Source: Bradyrhizobium sp. AZCC 1721
Lineage (GTDB): Bacteria > Pseudomonadota > Alphaproteobacteria > Rhizobiales > Xanthobacteraceae
Direction of reading: 5' to 3'
Length of the DNA stretch: 64,000 bases
Assembly (NCBI RefSeq): GCF_036924715.1
Contig: NZ_JAZHSB010000001.1
Coordinates: forward strand, 4,765,001 to 4,829,000
The position numbers and the translations under genes were made by a program. A model generated the notes under the pieces. That model searched no databases, was not told the DNA's origin, and worked only from the letters and a program-made list of their open reading frames with translations. Shown piece by piece: positions 49,100-56,635 of the stretch; positions within the stretch are counted from its first letter, which is position 1, and every line of letters begins with the position of its first letter.

Positions 49100-50137
49100 A
49101 TGAATCATACTACCGACCATCATCGGCGCCAATTTTTGGGCGTCGCAGCAGCAACCGTCGCTGCCGGCCTCGGCGTTATCGGGGCCAGTGCCGAAGCGGA
49201 TTTTTCACGATCGTCCGGATTGAAGACGGACACGAACACGTCGTTTGGTACGCTCAAGCAGATCAACGCCGGCGTCTTGAATGTCGGTTATGCAGAAATG
49301 GGCTCGACTACCGGCCCCGTGGCAATCCTCCTCCACGGCTGGCCTTACGACATTCATAGCTTCGTGAACGTCGCACCCCTGCTCGCCGAGGCGGGCTATC
49401 GCGTGATCATTCCCTATTTGCGTGGCTATGGTACGACGCGGTTTCTTTCCGCGGAAACAATGCGCAACGGCGAGCCTGCAGCATTGGCCATCGACGTCAT
49501 CGACTTGATGGATGCACTCGGCATCAAGCAGGCGGTCATCGCCGGTTTCGACTGGGGCGCGCGAACGGCCGACATCCTCGCGGCGCTGTGGCCTGAGCGC
49601 TGCAGGGCGCTGATTTCCGTCAGCGGCTATTTGATCTCAGGCCAGGCTGCTGGAAACGTTCCGTTGTCGCCCAAGGCTGAATTGCAATGGTGGTATCAGT
49701 TCTACTTCGCGACCGAGCGCGGCCGTGTCGGATATGACAAGTATCGGCATGATTTCGCAAAACTGATTTGGAGGCTCGCGTCCCCGCAATGGAATTTCGA
49801 TGATGCTACATTCGATCGAAGCGCCGTGGCCTTTGACAACAGGGACCATGTGGCGATCGTGGTCCACAATTATCGCTGGCGCCTCGGGCTCGCCCGAGGC
49901 GAAGGAAAGTATGAGCACATCGAGAACCGGCTAGCGACGGCTCCGATTATTACTGTACCGACGATCACGCTCGAAGGTGATGCCAACGGCGCACCTCACC
50001 CCGAGGCAAGTGCTTATGCCGGCAAATTCTCGGGCAGATATGAACATCGCCTCATAAAGGGAGGCATCGGGCACAACCTGCCTCAAGAAGCGCCGAAGGC
50101 ATTTGCCAAAGCCGTCATCGATGCAGATGGAGCCTGA
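49100..50137 (+). CDS. Tat-exported alpha/beta hydrolase
   Basis: A 345-residue protein with a twin-arginine signal (HHRRQFLGVAAATVAAGLG, residues 7-25) and an alpha/beta-hydrolase fold. It has the oxyanion segment ILLHGWPYDIHSF, the nucleophile region AGFDWGARTADIL (Asp as in epoxide hydrolase/haloalkane dehalogenase-like enzymes) and a catalytic His in GGIGHNLPQEAP near the C terminus. The Asp nucleophile and HGWP motif favour an epoxide-hydrolase-like activity. The substrate is unknown. It lies 70 bp after ohr and ends at a strong terminator. Confidence 0.83.
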   Translation: MNHTTDHHRRQFLGVAAATVAAGLGVIGASAEADFSRSSGLKTDTNTSFGTLKQINAGVLNVGYAEMGSTTGPVAILLHGWPYDIHSFVNVAPLLAEAGYRVIIPYLRGYGTTRFLSAETMRNGEPAALAIDVIDLMDALGIKQAVIAGFDWGARTADILAALWPERCRALISVSGYLISGQAAGNVPLSPKAELQWWYQFYFATERGRVGYDKYRHDFAKLIWRLASPQWNFDDATFDRSAVAFDNRDHVAIVVHNYRWRLGLARGEGKYEHIENRLATAPIITVPTITLEGDANGAPHPEASAYAGKFSGRYEHRLIKGGIGHNLPQEAPKAFAKAVIDADGA

Positions 50138-50151
50138 AGGTCTTTGAGCGC

Positions 50152-50176
50152 CTCGGTTCAGCCTGGCTGAACCGAG
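50152..50176 (+). terminator. Hairpin terminator after the Tat-exported hydrolase gene
   Basis: ctcggttcagc and gctgaaccgag form a perfect 11-bp stem with a 3-base loop, followed by ataccccctttt. It lies 15 bp after the stop codon at 50137. The P460 gene downstream should therefore have its own promoter or depend on read-through. Confidence 0.8.
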
Positions 50177-50218
50177 ATACCCCCTTTTCAGCTTGATGGG
50201 ACATGATGGAAGTCGACG

Positions 50219-50779
50219 ATGCCCGAAAGAAGAGTATTTCCTTCATACCGAACCGTGGTCGTGCTTGCAGTGGCTCTCATCGCCGTTCTGCTCACATGCG
50301 TGCCATTCCTTGTGGCAATCGTTGCCGCGGAGGAACCAGTGAAAGAACCGAGTGTTACCGCAGATGCGTCACCGATCTTCGGCGTCACCGTTCCCTCGGG
50401 ATACAGGCGCTGGGAGCTGGTGGCTCCGGCCGAAGAGGCGGCCCCCCTGGATGAACTTCGAGCCGTCGTTGGTAACAAGACCGCAATCGATGCCTATGGT
50501 GACGGAAAGCTGCCGTTCCCTGACGGCACCGTTCTCGTCAAGCTGGCTTGGAAGCGTGTTCAGTCCCCCGAGTTTGCATCGGCGTCGATTCCCGGAAGCG
50601 CCACGACGGTCCAGATCATGGTGAAAGATTCGCACAAATATGCAGCCACCGGTGGATGGGGATTTGGCCGATTTGTAGACGGCAAGCCGGTGGACGAGGC
50701 TCAACACCGCACATGTTTTGCCTGCCATGAAGCCCGCGCGAAGGGCCACGACTTTGTCTTTACGAGGCTTGCTCGCTGA
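50219..50779 (+). CDS. Cytochrome P460 family protein
   Basis: A 186-residue protein with an N-terminal membrane segment or signal (residues 12-36). A P460 domain follows: GVTVPSGYRRWELVAPA, GKLPFPDGTVLVKLAWKR, KYAATGGWGFGRFVDGKPVDEAQHRTC, and the haem c attachment motif CFACH (166-170). P460 haems carry an extra lysine cross-link and in nitrifiers oxidise hydroxylamine; the role in non-nitrifiers is unsettled. The anchor places it on the periplasmic side. It follows ohr and the hydrolase after a terminator. Confidence 0.85.
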   Translation: MPERRVFPSYRTVVVLAVALIAVLLTCVPFLVAIVAAEEPVKEPSVTADASPIFGVTVPSGYRRWELVAPAEEAAPLDELRAVVGNKTAIDAYGDGKLPFPDGTVLVKLAWKRVQSPEFASASIPGSATTVQIMVKDSHKYAATGGWGFGRFVDGKPVDEAQHRTCFACHEARAKGHDFVFTRLAR

Positions 50780-50890
50780 TTTGCAGCATGCCGTTCGTCG
50801 CCGCTGTTTGGAGCGATGCGTCTACCGGCCGGCACGGGGTACAACAGAACCGTGCCGGCGCTTGTACGCCGGGGTGCAGGATGCAATTCC

Positions 50891-51361
50891 TTATGTAGTC
50901 CCGAGTCCGGCCTTGGCACATTGCTCGTCCTGGTCGCCGGTGACGCCGCTCACTCCTACGCCGCCAGTGACTTTGCCATCGACCATGATCGGCAATCCGC
51001 CCGGCGAGGCGAAGACACCGGGAAGCGTGGCCGTGGCCGGCCCGCCCTTGTTGATCGCCTCCATGAAAACGCGTGTCGGGCGCCGATAGGTCGCCGCGGA
51101 CCTCGCCTTACCGACGGCGATGTCCATGCTGCCCGTCTGCGTGTTGTCCATTCGTTCGAAGTACACGAGGAATCCGTGATTATCGACCACAGCGACAGCC
51201 ACGTTCCACCCGTTCTTCTGGCATTCGGCGAGGACGCCGGCTGCGATCTTCTTCGCACCTGCGGCATTGACCGCGGTGCCGTAGTCAGGGCGCTTGTCCT
51301 GAGCGGATGCACCGGTGGCAAGGGCGACGAGTGCAGCGGCGACCAGAATTGTCCTCATCAT
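50891..51361 (-). CDS. GlcG/HbpS family (DUF336) secreted haem-binding-like protein
   Basis: A 156-residue protein with a signal peptide (ILVAAALVALATGASAQ, cleavage near residue 21) and a GlcG/HbpS domain: AAGAKKIAAGVLAECQKNGW, AVAVVDNHGFLVYFERMDNTQTGSMDIAVGKARSAATYRRPT, and GGLPIMVDGKVTGGVGVSGVTGDQDEQCAKAG. Members bind haem or cobalamin-like ligands, or are accessory to oxidoreductases. Two consecutive ATGs (51361 and 51358) both follow a GGAGGAG box. It is convergent with the P460 gene, and a haem link between them is possible but unproven. Confidence 0.83.
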   Translation of the reverse strand: MMRTILVAAALVALATGASAQDKRPDYGTAVNAAGAKKIAAGVLAECQKNGWNVAVAVVDNHGFLVYFERMDNTQTGSMDIAVGKARSAATYRRPTRVFMEAINKGGPATATLPGVFASPGGLPIMVDGKVTGGVGVSGVTGDQDEQCAKAGLGTT

Positions 51362-51422
51362 TGTCTCCTCCCTTAGGTTTATTGTGCAGGGGACTATACC
51401 CGGGCGGATGAAAACGTCGATG

Positions 51423-51449
51423 TGACCTTATGGTCCCTCGCCGAATGAT
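51423..51449 (+). repeat. Left copy of a 27/28-bp direct repeat flanking the tarD region
   Basis: tgaccttatggtccctcgcc(g)aatgat occurs here and, with one extra C and one substitution, at 54616-54643. The two copies are in the same orientation about 3.2 kb apart and enclose the tarD, lysR and thuA genes. This copy lies directly before the murI-like fragment. Confidence 0.7.
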
Positions 51450-51456
51450 AATTGCG

Positions 51457-51520
51457 GACATCGCTGCGGAGCTTGCACCCTGCCTCGTCGGAGATGGCGA
51501 GGATCGCAACGACACCGCAG
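51457..51520 (+). pseudogene. murI: Short fragment derived from a glutamate racemase gene
   Basis: The plus-strand frame reads ADIAAELAPCLVGDGEDRND, matching residues DEDIAAELAPCFVGSGEHRTD of MurI (44581-45369). About four-fifths of the bases agree with the segment at 45072-45134. Only about 64 bases remain and there is no start or catalytic cysteine, so it is a non-functional remnant, either of the local murI or of a related second racemase. Confidence 0.65.
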
Positions 51521-51532
51521 ATCGCGTTACGC

Positions 51533-52696
51533 TCACTCAGCCAGATCGCGCATGACCTTGATAAGGTCCGACTTGCCCTCGAACCCGATTCCGGGAAGCT
51601 CGGGCATGACGATGTGACCGTTCTCGACTTTCACCCCATCCGGAAAGCCGCCGTACGGCTGGAAGAGGTCAGGATAGCTCTCATTGCCGCCCAACCCCAG
51701 TCCTGCTGCGATGTTAAGCGACATCTGATGGCCGCCGTGCGGAATGCAGCGGGACGGCGACCAACCGAATTGATTCAGCACGTCGAGCGTGCGCAGATAT
51801 TCGACCAAGCCGTAAGACAGGGCGCAGTCGAACTGCAGCCAATCGCGGTCCGGGCGCATTCCACCGTAGCGCAGAAGATTGCGCGCATCCTGGTGCGAGA
51901 ACAAGTTCTCGCCGGTAGCCATCGGGCCGGGATAGAATTCCGAGAGCGCTGCCTGAAGGGCATAGTCGAGGGGGTCACCGACCTCCTCATACCAGAACAG
52001 CGGATACTGGCGGAGCATTTTGGCATAAGCGATGCCGGTCTGAAGGTCGAAACGGCCGTTGGCGTCGACAGCCAGTTGGGCCTCGGAGCCGATCTCGGTC
52101 AGAACCGCCTCGATGCGGCGCTGATCCTCGTCAATGGATGCGCCACCGATCTTCATCTTCACGACGTTGTAGCCGCGATTGAGATATCCGCGCATTTCTG
52201 CCCGCAGCGCCGCATTGTCCTTGCCGGGGTAGTAGTAGCCGCCGGCGGCGTAGACGAAGACGCGAGGGTTGGCCTCGCGCCCCTTTTGCTCAGCGAGCAA
52301 CCGGAACAGCGGTTTTCCCGCGATTTTGGCCGTCGCGTCCCAGACCGCCATGTCGAGCGTTCCGACCGCAACTGAACGCTCGCCGTGACCGCCGGGCTTC
52401 TCGTTGCTCATCATTACCGCCCAGAGCTTGTGCGGATCGAGGTTATCACCGGATGGGTTGAGGACGCTTTTGGGGTCTGCTTCCAGAATGCGGTTGCGAA
52501 AGCGCTCGCGGATGAGACCGCCCTGGCCGTACCGGCCGTTCGAGTTGAAGCCGTAGCCAATGACCCTGCGACCATCGCGTTCGACATCAGTCACGACAGC
52601 GACGAGGCTCGCGGTCATCTTCGAAAAGTCGATATAGGCGTTGCGGATGGGCGACGAGATCGGCTTGGTGATCTCACAGACGTCGATGATGCGCAT
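51533..52696 (-). CDS. tarD: D(-)-tartrate dehydratase (enolase superfamily)
   Basis: A 387-residue enolase-superfamily enzyme, very close, as I recall it, to the characterised D-tartrate dehydratase of Bradyrhizobium japonicum. The catalytic set is visible: KMK motif K180/K182, metal ligands D211, E237 and E263, and a His in CIPHGGHQMSLN. Conserved segments include ISSPIRNAYIDFSKMT and GYGFNSNGRYGQGGLI. It dehydrates D-tartrate to oxaloacetate. The ATG at 52696 follows AAGGAGAACATC. It is divergent from a LysR-type regulator, the expected activator. Confidence 0.93.
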   Translation of the reverse strand: MRIIDVCEITKPISSPIRNAYIDFSKMTASLVAVVTDVERDGRRVIGYGFNSNGRYGQGGLIRERFRNRILEADPKSVLNPSGDNLDPHKLWAVMMSNEKPGGHGERSVAVGTLDMAVWDATAKIAGKPLFRLLAEQKGREANPRVFVYAAGGYYYPGKDNAALRAEMRGYLNRGYNVVKMKIGGASIDEDQRRIEAVLTEIGSEAQLAVDANGRFDLQTGIAYAKMLRQYPLFWYEEVGDPLDYALQAALSEFYPGPMATGENLFSHQDARNLLRYGGMRPDRDWLQFDCALSYGLVEYLRTLDVLNQFGWSPSRCIPHGGHQMSLNIAAGLGLGGNESYPDLFQPYGGFPDGVKVENGHIVMPELPGIGFEGKSDLIKVMRDLAE

Positions 52697-52746
52697 GATG
52701 TTCTCCTTGGGGCGATCTGCTTCGATGGGTACTTCTGGACGGGCGG

Positions 52747-52756
52747 ATTGGCCAAT
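52747..52756. promoter_or_regulatory. Palindrome in the tarD-lysR intergenic region, possible LysR-type site
   Basis: attggccaat is a perfect 10-bp palindrome 50 bp from the tarD start and 38 bp from the lysR start. A second partial palindrome (gcgttatgcgc) lies at 52771-52781. LysR-type proteins usually bind such sites between divergent genes. The pairing with this regulator is inferred from position only. Confidence 0.45.
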
Positions 52757-52794
52757 GCCATGATCGGTTCGCGTTATGCGCAAACGGCATCGAC

Positions 52795-53691
52795 ATGGAT
52801 CTCGACTGGCTCAAAGACTTCCTGGCGCTGGCAGAACTGAAGAGCTTCTCGCGCGCAGCCGACGCGCGGAACGTAACACAGCCGGCTTTCAGCCGGCGCA
52901 TACGCGCGCTTGAGGACTGGATCGGCACTCCGCTTTTCGTGCGGGGCGCTCAAGGCGCCAGCTTGACGCCAGCCGGCCAGCACTTTCAGCCGCTGGCTGC
53001 CGACATGATCCGTGGTTTGGAAAGGGCGCGACGCGATACCCGATCGGTGGGCGAGCGAAATACGATCGCTCTGTCCATCGCAGCAACGCACGCGCTTTCC
53101 TTCACGTTTTTCCCCGAATGGATTCGGAACCACCTGCGCTTTGAGGCCCTCGGCGCCCTCAACCTGGTTTCGGACAGCATGGAAGCTTGCGAAGAGATCA
53201 TGCTCGGCGGAGAGGTGCATTTCCTGCTGTGTCACTATCATCCAGAGGTGCCGACGCGTTTCGAACCCGACCGCTTCCAGAGCGTGCGGGTCGGCGATGA
53301 TTGTCTGGTCCCGCTCTGCGCGCCCTATTCCGACGGGCGGCCTGCATGGCCGCTCTCGGGCACATCGGCTCGACCGACACGCCTCCTCGCGTATAGCCAT
53401 GCCTCCGGACTTGGCCGGATCCTCTCCGCCTATCAGATGAGCCGGGATGCGATCGCGCAAATGGAGACCGGCTTTACCTCACATCTCGCCGCGACGCTGA
53501 TGACGATGGCGCGCGAAGGCCACGGGGTCGCGTGGCTTCCGCGAACATTGGCAGAACACGATCTGGAACAGGGACGGCTCGTTGGCGCGGGGCCACCGCA
53601 GTTCGACATACCGATAGAGATCAGATTATTCAGATCGCCCGACTGTCGCAATCACGCAGCAGACGAATTGTGGCATGCGTTGGCCCAATAG
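52795..53691 (+). CDS. LysR family transcriptional regulator, probably of tarD
   Basis: A 298-residue LysR-type regulator. The N-terminal winged helix is DLDWLKDFLALAELKSFSRAADARNVTQPAFSRRIRALEDWIGTPLFVR (about 2-50), and the effector-binding domain starts near residue 90 (IALSIAATHALSFTFFPEW). It contains an HYHPEVPTRFEPDRF loop and ends DELWHALAQ. It is divergent from tarD with a 98-bp spacer, the standard arrangement for a catabolic gene and its substrate-responsive activator. It is convergent with the thuA-domain gene. Confidence 0.9.
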   Translation: MDLDWLKDFLALAELKSFSRAADARNVTQPAFSRRIRALEDWIGTPLFVRGAQGASLTPAGQHFQPLAADMIRGLERARRDTRSVGERNTIALSIAATHALSFTFFPEWIRNHLRFEALGALNLVSDSMEACEEIMLGGEVHFLLCHYHPEVPTRFEPDRFQSVRVGDDCLVPLCAPYSDGRPAWPLSGTSARPTRLLAYSHASGLGRILSAYQMSRDAIAQMETGFTSHLAATLMTMAREGHGVAWLPRTLAEHDLEQGRLVGAGPPQFDIPIEIRLFRSPDCRNHAADELWHALAQ

Positions 53692-53726
53692 AAGCAATGA
53701 GCGGCGGTCGTGTCGATACTCGCTCG

Positions 53727-54475
53727 TTACTTTCGCATCGACCAGAGGATAGCGTTGGTGAGGAGCCGCTGGTAGCGGAAGTCCTGCCAGACTGACGGCT
53801 CGTGGCCCAGCGCCGTATAGAATGCGCGCCCCTCGCCGTAGAGGCGGGTCCATGCGAGAGGCCAACCATAGAAACGCTGATGCACGCCGCTCTTGCCGAG
53901 GTCCACCGAGTTTGGGTCAAGGCGCAGAAGCACACTTGATCCACGATAGTCGAAGTCGCTGATCTGGTAGATCTCGTCCTCGATCTGGAATGAACTCCCG
54001 AGAAACGCCACCAGAGGTCGCTGGGATCAACCACCTTGATGGTCACGGCCTGATGCCAGGGATGACCATTGAAGTAGCCGCCGACCAGATCGAGATAGTC
54101 CGGCCACGTGTAGAATGTGTCCGTCGCTGAATGAACACCGATGAACCCACCGCCCGAACTCACAAAGTTGAGAAGAGCCATCCTTTGTGCGTCGCTCATC
54201 GGAAGTTCTCCGGATGTGAAGAACATCACCGCGGCGTAGCGCGCGAGGTTTTCGGTCGAAAATTCAGACGGGTCTTCCGTTGCAATGACCTCAAAGGTAC
54301 CCGAATTGCTTCCGAGCTGAGTCAGGATTGCCTTGGAAAGCGGCAGGACCTGATGCCGGTAGCCGGCAGAGTGAGTGAAATAGAGGACGCGCGCTTTCGG
54401 GCGCTGCGCATGCGCACCGAGTGGTCGCGCTGCCGCCGCGCCGCCAAGGAGCGCGATGAACTCACGTCGCCTCAC
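53727..54475 (-). pseudogene. ThuA-domain protein gene with a frameshift
   Basis: The upstream part (GTG at 54475) encodes a Tat-like signal (RRREFIALLGGAAAARPLGAHAQ) and a ThuA domain: ARVLYFTHSAGYRHQVLPLSK, YAAVMFFTSGELPMS, GGGFIGVHSATDTFYTWPDY, ending VVDPSD. The conserved continuation LVAFLGSSFQIEDEIYQISDFDYRGSSV...WTRLYGEGRAFYTALGHEPSVWQD is in another frame. The break is near 54014-54019, where gacctctggtg stands for an expected gaccctctggtg, so one missing C explains it. Corrected length would be 249 residues. ThuA-like proteins are linked to disaccharide use; no sugar genes are adjacent. Confidence 0.85.
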
Positions 54476-54615
54476 AATCCGCTCCGCAAAACCATAGGCA
54501 ATCATGTGCTGAAAAAAGATTAGCACAAATAGGACCAGCGCTGGCGTTGCTCCGCCTCTGGCGTCTGAAATGATGGCAAGGCGCAGAAACAATGTGGCTC
54601 GATAAGCGGTGAATT

Positions 54616-54643
54616 TGACCTTATGGTCCCCTCGCCTAATGAT
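54616..54643 (+). repeat. Right copy of the direct repeat flanking the tarD region
   Basis: tgaccttatggtcccctcgcc(t)aatgat matches 51423-51449 except for one additional C and one substitution. It lies 30 bp upstream of the HpaI-type aldolase start and contains an ATG that could be mistaken for its start codon. Confidence 0.7.
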
Positions 54644-54673
54644 CAGTCGGTCATTTCAGCAGGGAGTTTCCGC

Positions 54674-55453
54674 TTGACCACCGCAAAGCCTGCGCCGCTC
54701 AACCGCCTCCGCCAGGCGTGGCGGGAGGGGCGCCCGACCTTCGGCGCGATCGCGACCATCCCCTCGATCCAGACCGTGCAGATCATGGCGCGCTCGGAGA
54801 TCGACTTTATCATCGTCGACCTGGAACACGGCCCGATCGATCTCGGTTCGGCGCATGCGATGATCACGGCGACTTCTGGCACGCCCTGCGTACCGATGGT
54901 GCGGATAGCCGCCAACGAGCCCTGGCTGGCGAAAGCGCCGATGGACCTTGGCGCGCTCGGCATCAACTTTCCGATGATCTGCAGCCGCACTGAGGCCGAA
55001 AAAGCCGTGCGCAGCGTGCGCTACCCGCCGAACGGCGACCGGCTGTGGGGCCCGTTCCATGCGCCGTTCCGCTGGGGCGTGTCGATGGCGGATTACATGG
55101 CGACCGCGGACGACGACATGATCTGCATGGTCACCATCGAGCATGTCGAAGCGGTCGAGCGCATTGACGAGATCATGGCGACGCCTGGCATCGATGTCGC
55201 CGTGATCGGCCCCGGCGATCTCGCCACCTCCATCAATAAGCGCGGCCTGCCCGATGATCCCGAGGTCGTGGCGCTGATGAAGCGGGCCGAGGAAGGCATC
55301 CTCAGAAGTGGCGTACCAATCGGCGGCGTCGCGCGCACGGCCGAGCAAGCCAACAAGATGATCGACCGCGGCTACGTCGCGCTGGCGCTCGGCTTCGACT
55401 GGTCGCTGTTCCAGCGCGGCATCGCGGCAAGCCTTGAAGGGATCAAGCGATAG
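54674..55453 (+). CDS. HpcH/HpaI family aldolase
   Basis: A 259-residue class II pyruvate-type aldolase: FGAIATIPSIQTVQIMARSEIDFIIVDLEHGPIDLG (catalytic and metal region), VRIAANEPWLAKAPMDLGALGINFPMI, MVTIEHVEAVERIDEI, and VAVIGPGDLATSIN. It should cleave or form 4-hydroxy-2-oxoacids to pyruvate and an aldehyde using a divalent metal. I prefer the TTG at 54674 because AGGGAG lies 8 bp upstream. An ATG at 54623 lacks a ribosome-binding site and falls in a repeat. No aromatic meta-cleavage genes are close. Confidence 0.85.
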   Translation: MTTAKPAPLNRLRQAWREGRPTFGAIATIPSIQTVQIMARSEIDFIIVDLEHGPIDLGSAHAMITATSGTPCVPMVRIAANEPWLAKAPMDLGALGINFPMICSRTEAEKAVRSVRYPPNGDRLWGPFHAPFRWGVSMADYMATADDDMICMVTIEHVEAVERIDEIMATPGIDVAVIGPGDLATSINKRGLPDDPEVVALMKRAEEGILRSGVPIGGVARTAEQANKMIDRGYVALALGFDWSLFQRGIAASLEGIKR

Positions 55454-55579
55454 GTGCCGAGACGGCGGCAAGCCCTTCAAAGTTCTCGGGGTTCCTCGGG
55501 GGCACGGCGCCGCCAACGGGGCGATCCGGATTCGAACCTTCTGGCGTCAAAACGCCTTGTTCGTGCTAGATGAGGTGCT

Positions 55580-55611
55580 GGCAGGTCGCGGGGGCGGCCT
55601 GCCGGCTTTTT
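55580..55611 (+). terminator. Putative terminator after the aldolase gene
   Basis: ggcagg (55580-55585) pairs with cctgcc (55598-55603), with a G-rich 12-base loop, then ggcttttt. The stem is short but the T tract is clear. It lies between the aldolase and the acyltransferase-like gene. Confidence 0.5.
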
Positions 55612-55643
55612 GATTGATCTATTGCGGAAACGCGGGCGGAGCG

Positions 55644-56423
55644 ATGCGCGGAACGGTTCGAAAAATCACACTACCGCGCCGTCTGGTCGCCGACCTCATG
55701 CACGCCTCGAACCGCGTGCCCTTTGTTTCGCTCTCGCGTCCCCTCAATATTCGAGCCCTGCAGGAAGCCCGCGCGCAGGCCGCTCAGCGGCCGGGCTGGG
55801 CCGCGATTTTCGTCAAGGCCTTCGCGCTGGTGGCCAAGGAACAGCCGATCCTGCGCACCCTCTACGTCAAATGGCCTATGCCGGCCTTCTACGAACTGCC
55901 CCGCAGCGTCGCGATGGTGGCGATCGCCCGGGTCGAGAACGGCCAGGATTGCGTACTGCCACAAAAGGTCGCCGCGCCCGACGAAATGCCGCTTGCCGAG
56001 GTCGACGCCCTGATCCGGCACGCCAAGGTGGCGCCGATCGATGAGGTGCCGGCGTTCCGGAAGATCCTGCGAACCACGCGGCTGCCGCTGCCGCTGCGGC
56101 GGCTGTTCTGGGCGGTCGGGCTGAATTTCGGCCGCCAGCGGGCCAATTATTTCGGTAGTTTTGGGGTCACCTCGGTGGCCGCCTATGGCGCGGGCCAGCT
56201 CCATGCCATCAGCCCCGGACCCTTTGTCCTGAGCTATGGGGTGGAAAAGTCCGACCAGACCATCGATATCGTCTTGCGCTGGGATCACCGGATTACCGAT
56301 GCCGCCCCGATGGCCAAAGCGTTGAACCGGCTGGAACAGGTACTGAACGGCGAAATATCAGCCGAATTGCGGGCCAATCGGCAGCAAACCGAACCCAAAC
56401 CGGTCCGCGCGGTCGCGACTTGA
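55644..56423 (+). CDS. Stand-alone 2-oxoacid dehydrogenase acyltransferase (E2 catalytic)-like protein
   Basis: A 259-residue protein resembling the catalytic domain of lipoamide acyltransferases, with no lipoyl or subunit-binding domains. The motif VLRWDHRITDAAPMAKAL near the C terminus corresponds to the E2 active site DHRxxDG, with Ala in place of Gly. GWAAIFVKAFALVAKEQPILRTLY and SFGVTSVAAYGAGQLHAISPG fit the fold. It is also similar in size to chloramphenicol-acetyltransferase-like trimers. No E1 or E3 genes are adjacent, so the acyl donor and acceptor are unknown. The start could be the ATG at 55644 or a TTG at 55614. Confidence 0.7.
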   Translation: MRGTVRKITLPRRLVADLMHASNRVPFVSLSRPLNIRALQEARAQAAQRPGWAAIFVKAFALVAKEQPILRTLYVKWPMPAFYELPRSVAMVAIARVENGQDCVLPQKVAAPDEMPLAEVDALIRHAKVAPIDEVPAFRKILRTTRLPLPLRRLFWAVGLNFGRQRANYFGSFGVTSVAAYGAGQLHAISPGPFVLSYGVEKSDQTIDIVLRWDHRITDAAPMAKALNRLEQVLNGEISAELRANRQQTEPKPVRAVAT

Positions 56424-56455
56424 CGGCTCCCGGTCTCCGTGAGGTCCCTTGTTCG

Positions 56456-56635
56456 TTGACAGAACAGCGGTTTCTCCCTAAGAACCCGCTTGCTCGCGGG
56501 CCGGTTTCGGCCCGCGATGCGTTTCGCGACCCGTGGTCCTCCCCGAGCTTTCGAGGCGGACCTGTCGGCCCCGGCAACCCCGGGGCACAGGAGGGCGCGT
56601 TTCCTCAACACTCAAACTCTTAAGCAGAGGACGCG
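56456..56635 (+). promoter_or_regulatory. rpsD promoter and structured 5' leader
   Basis: TTGACA (56456-56461) and TAAGAA (56479-56484) are 17 bp apart. The leader of about 145 bases has a perfect 8-bp stem cgcgggcc/ggcccgcg (56495-56516) and a GC-rich inner region (ggccccggcaaccccgggg). A GCAGAGGACGCG ribosome-binding region precedes the ATG. Ribosomal protein S4 controls its own operon through mRNA structure in other bacteria. Whether this leader does so is inference. Confidence 0.6.

Noticed and set aside
55528..55538. ggattcgaacc, which on the minus strand resembles a tRNA T-loop (GGTTCGAATCC)
   Set aside because: No acceptor stem, anticodon arm or matching T-stem can be built around it. 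It may be a remnant but is not a tRNA gene.
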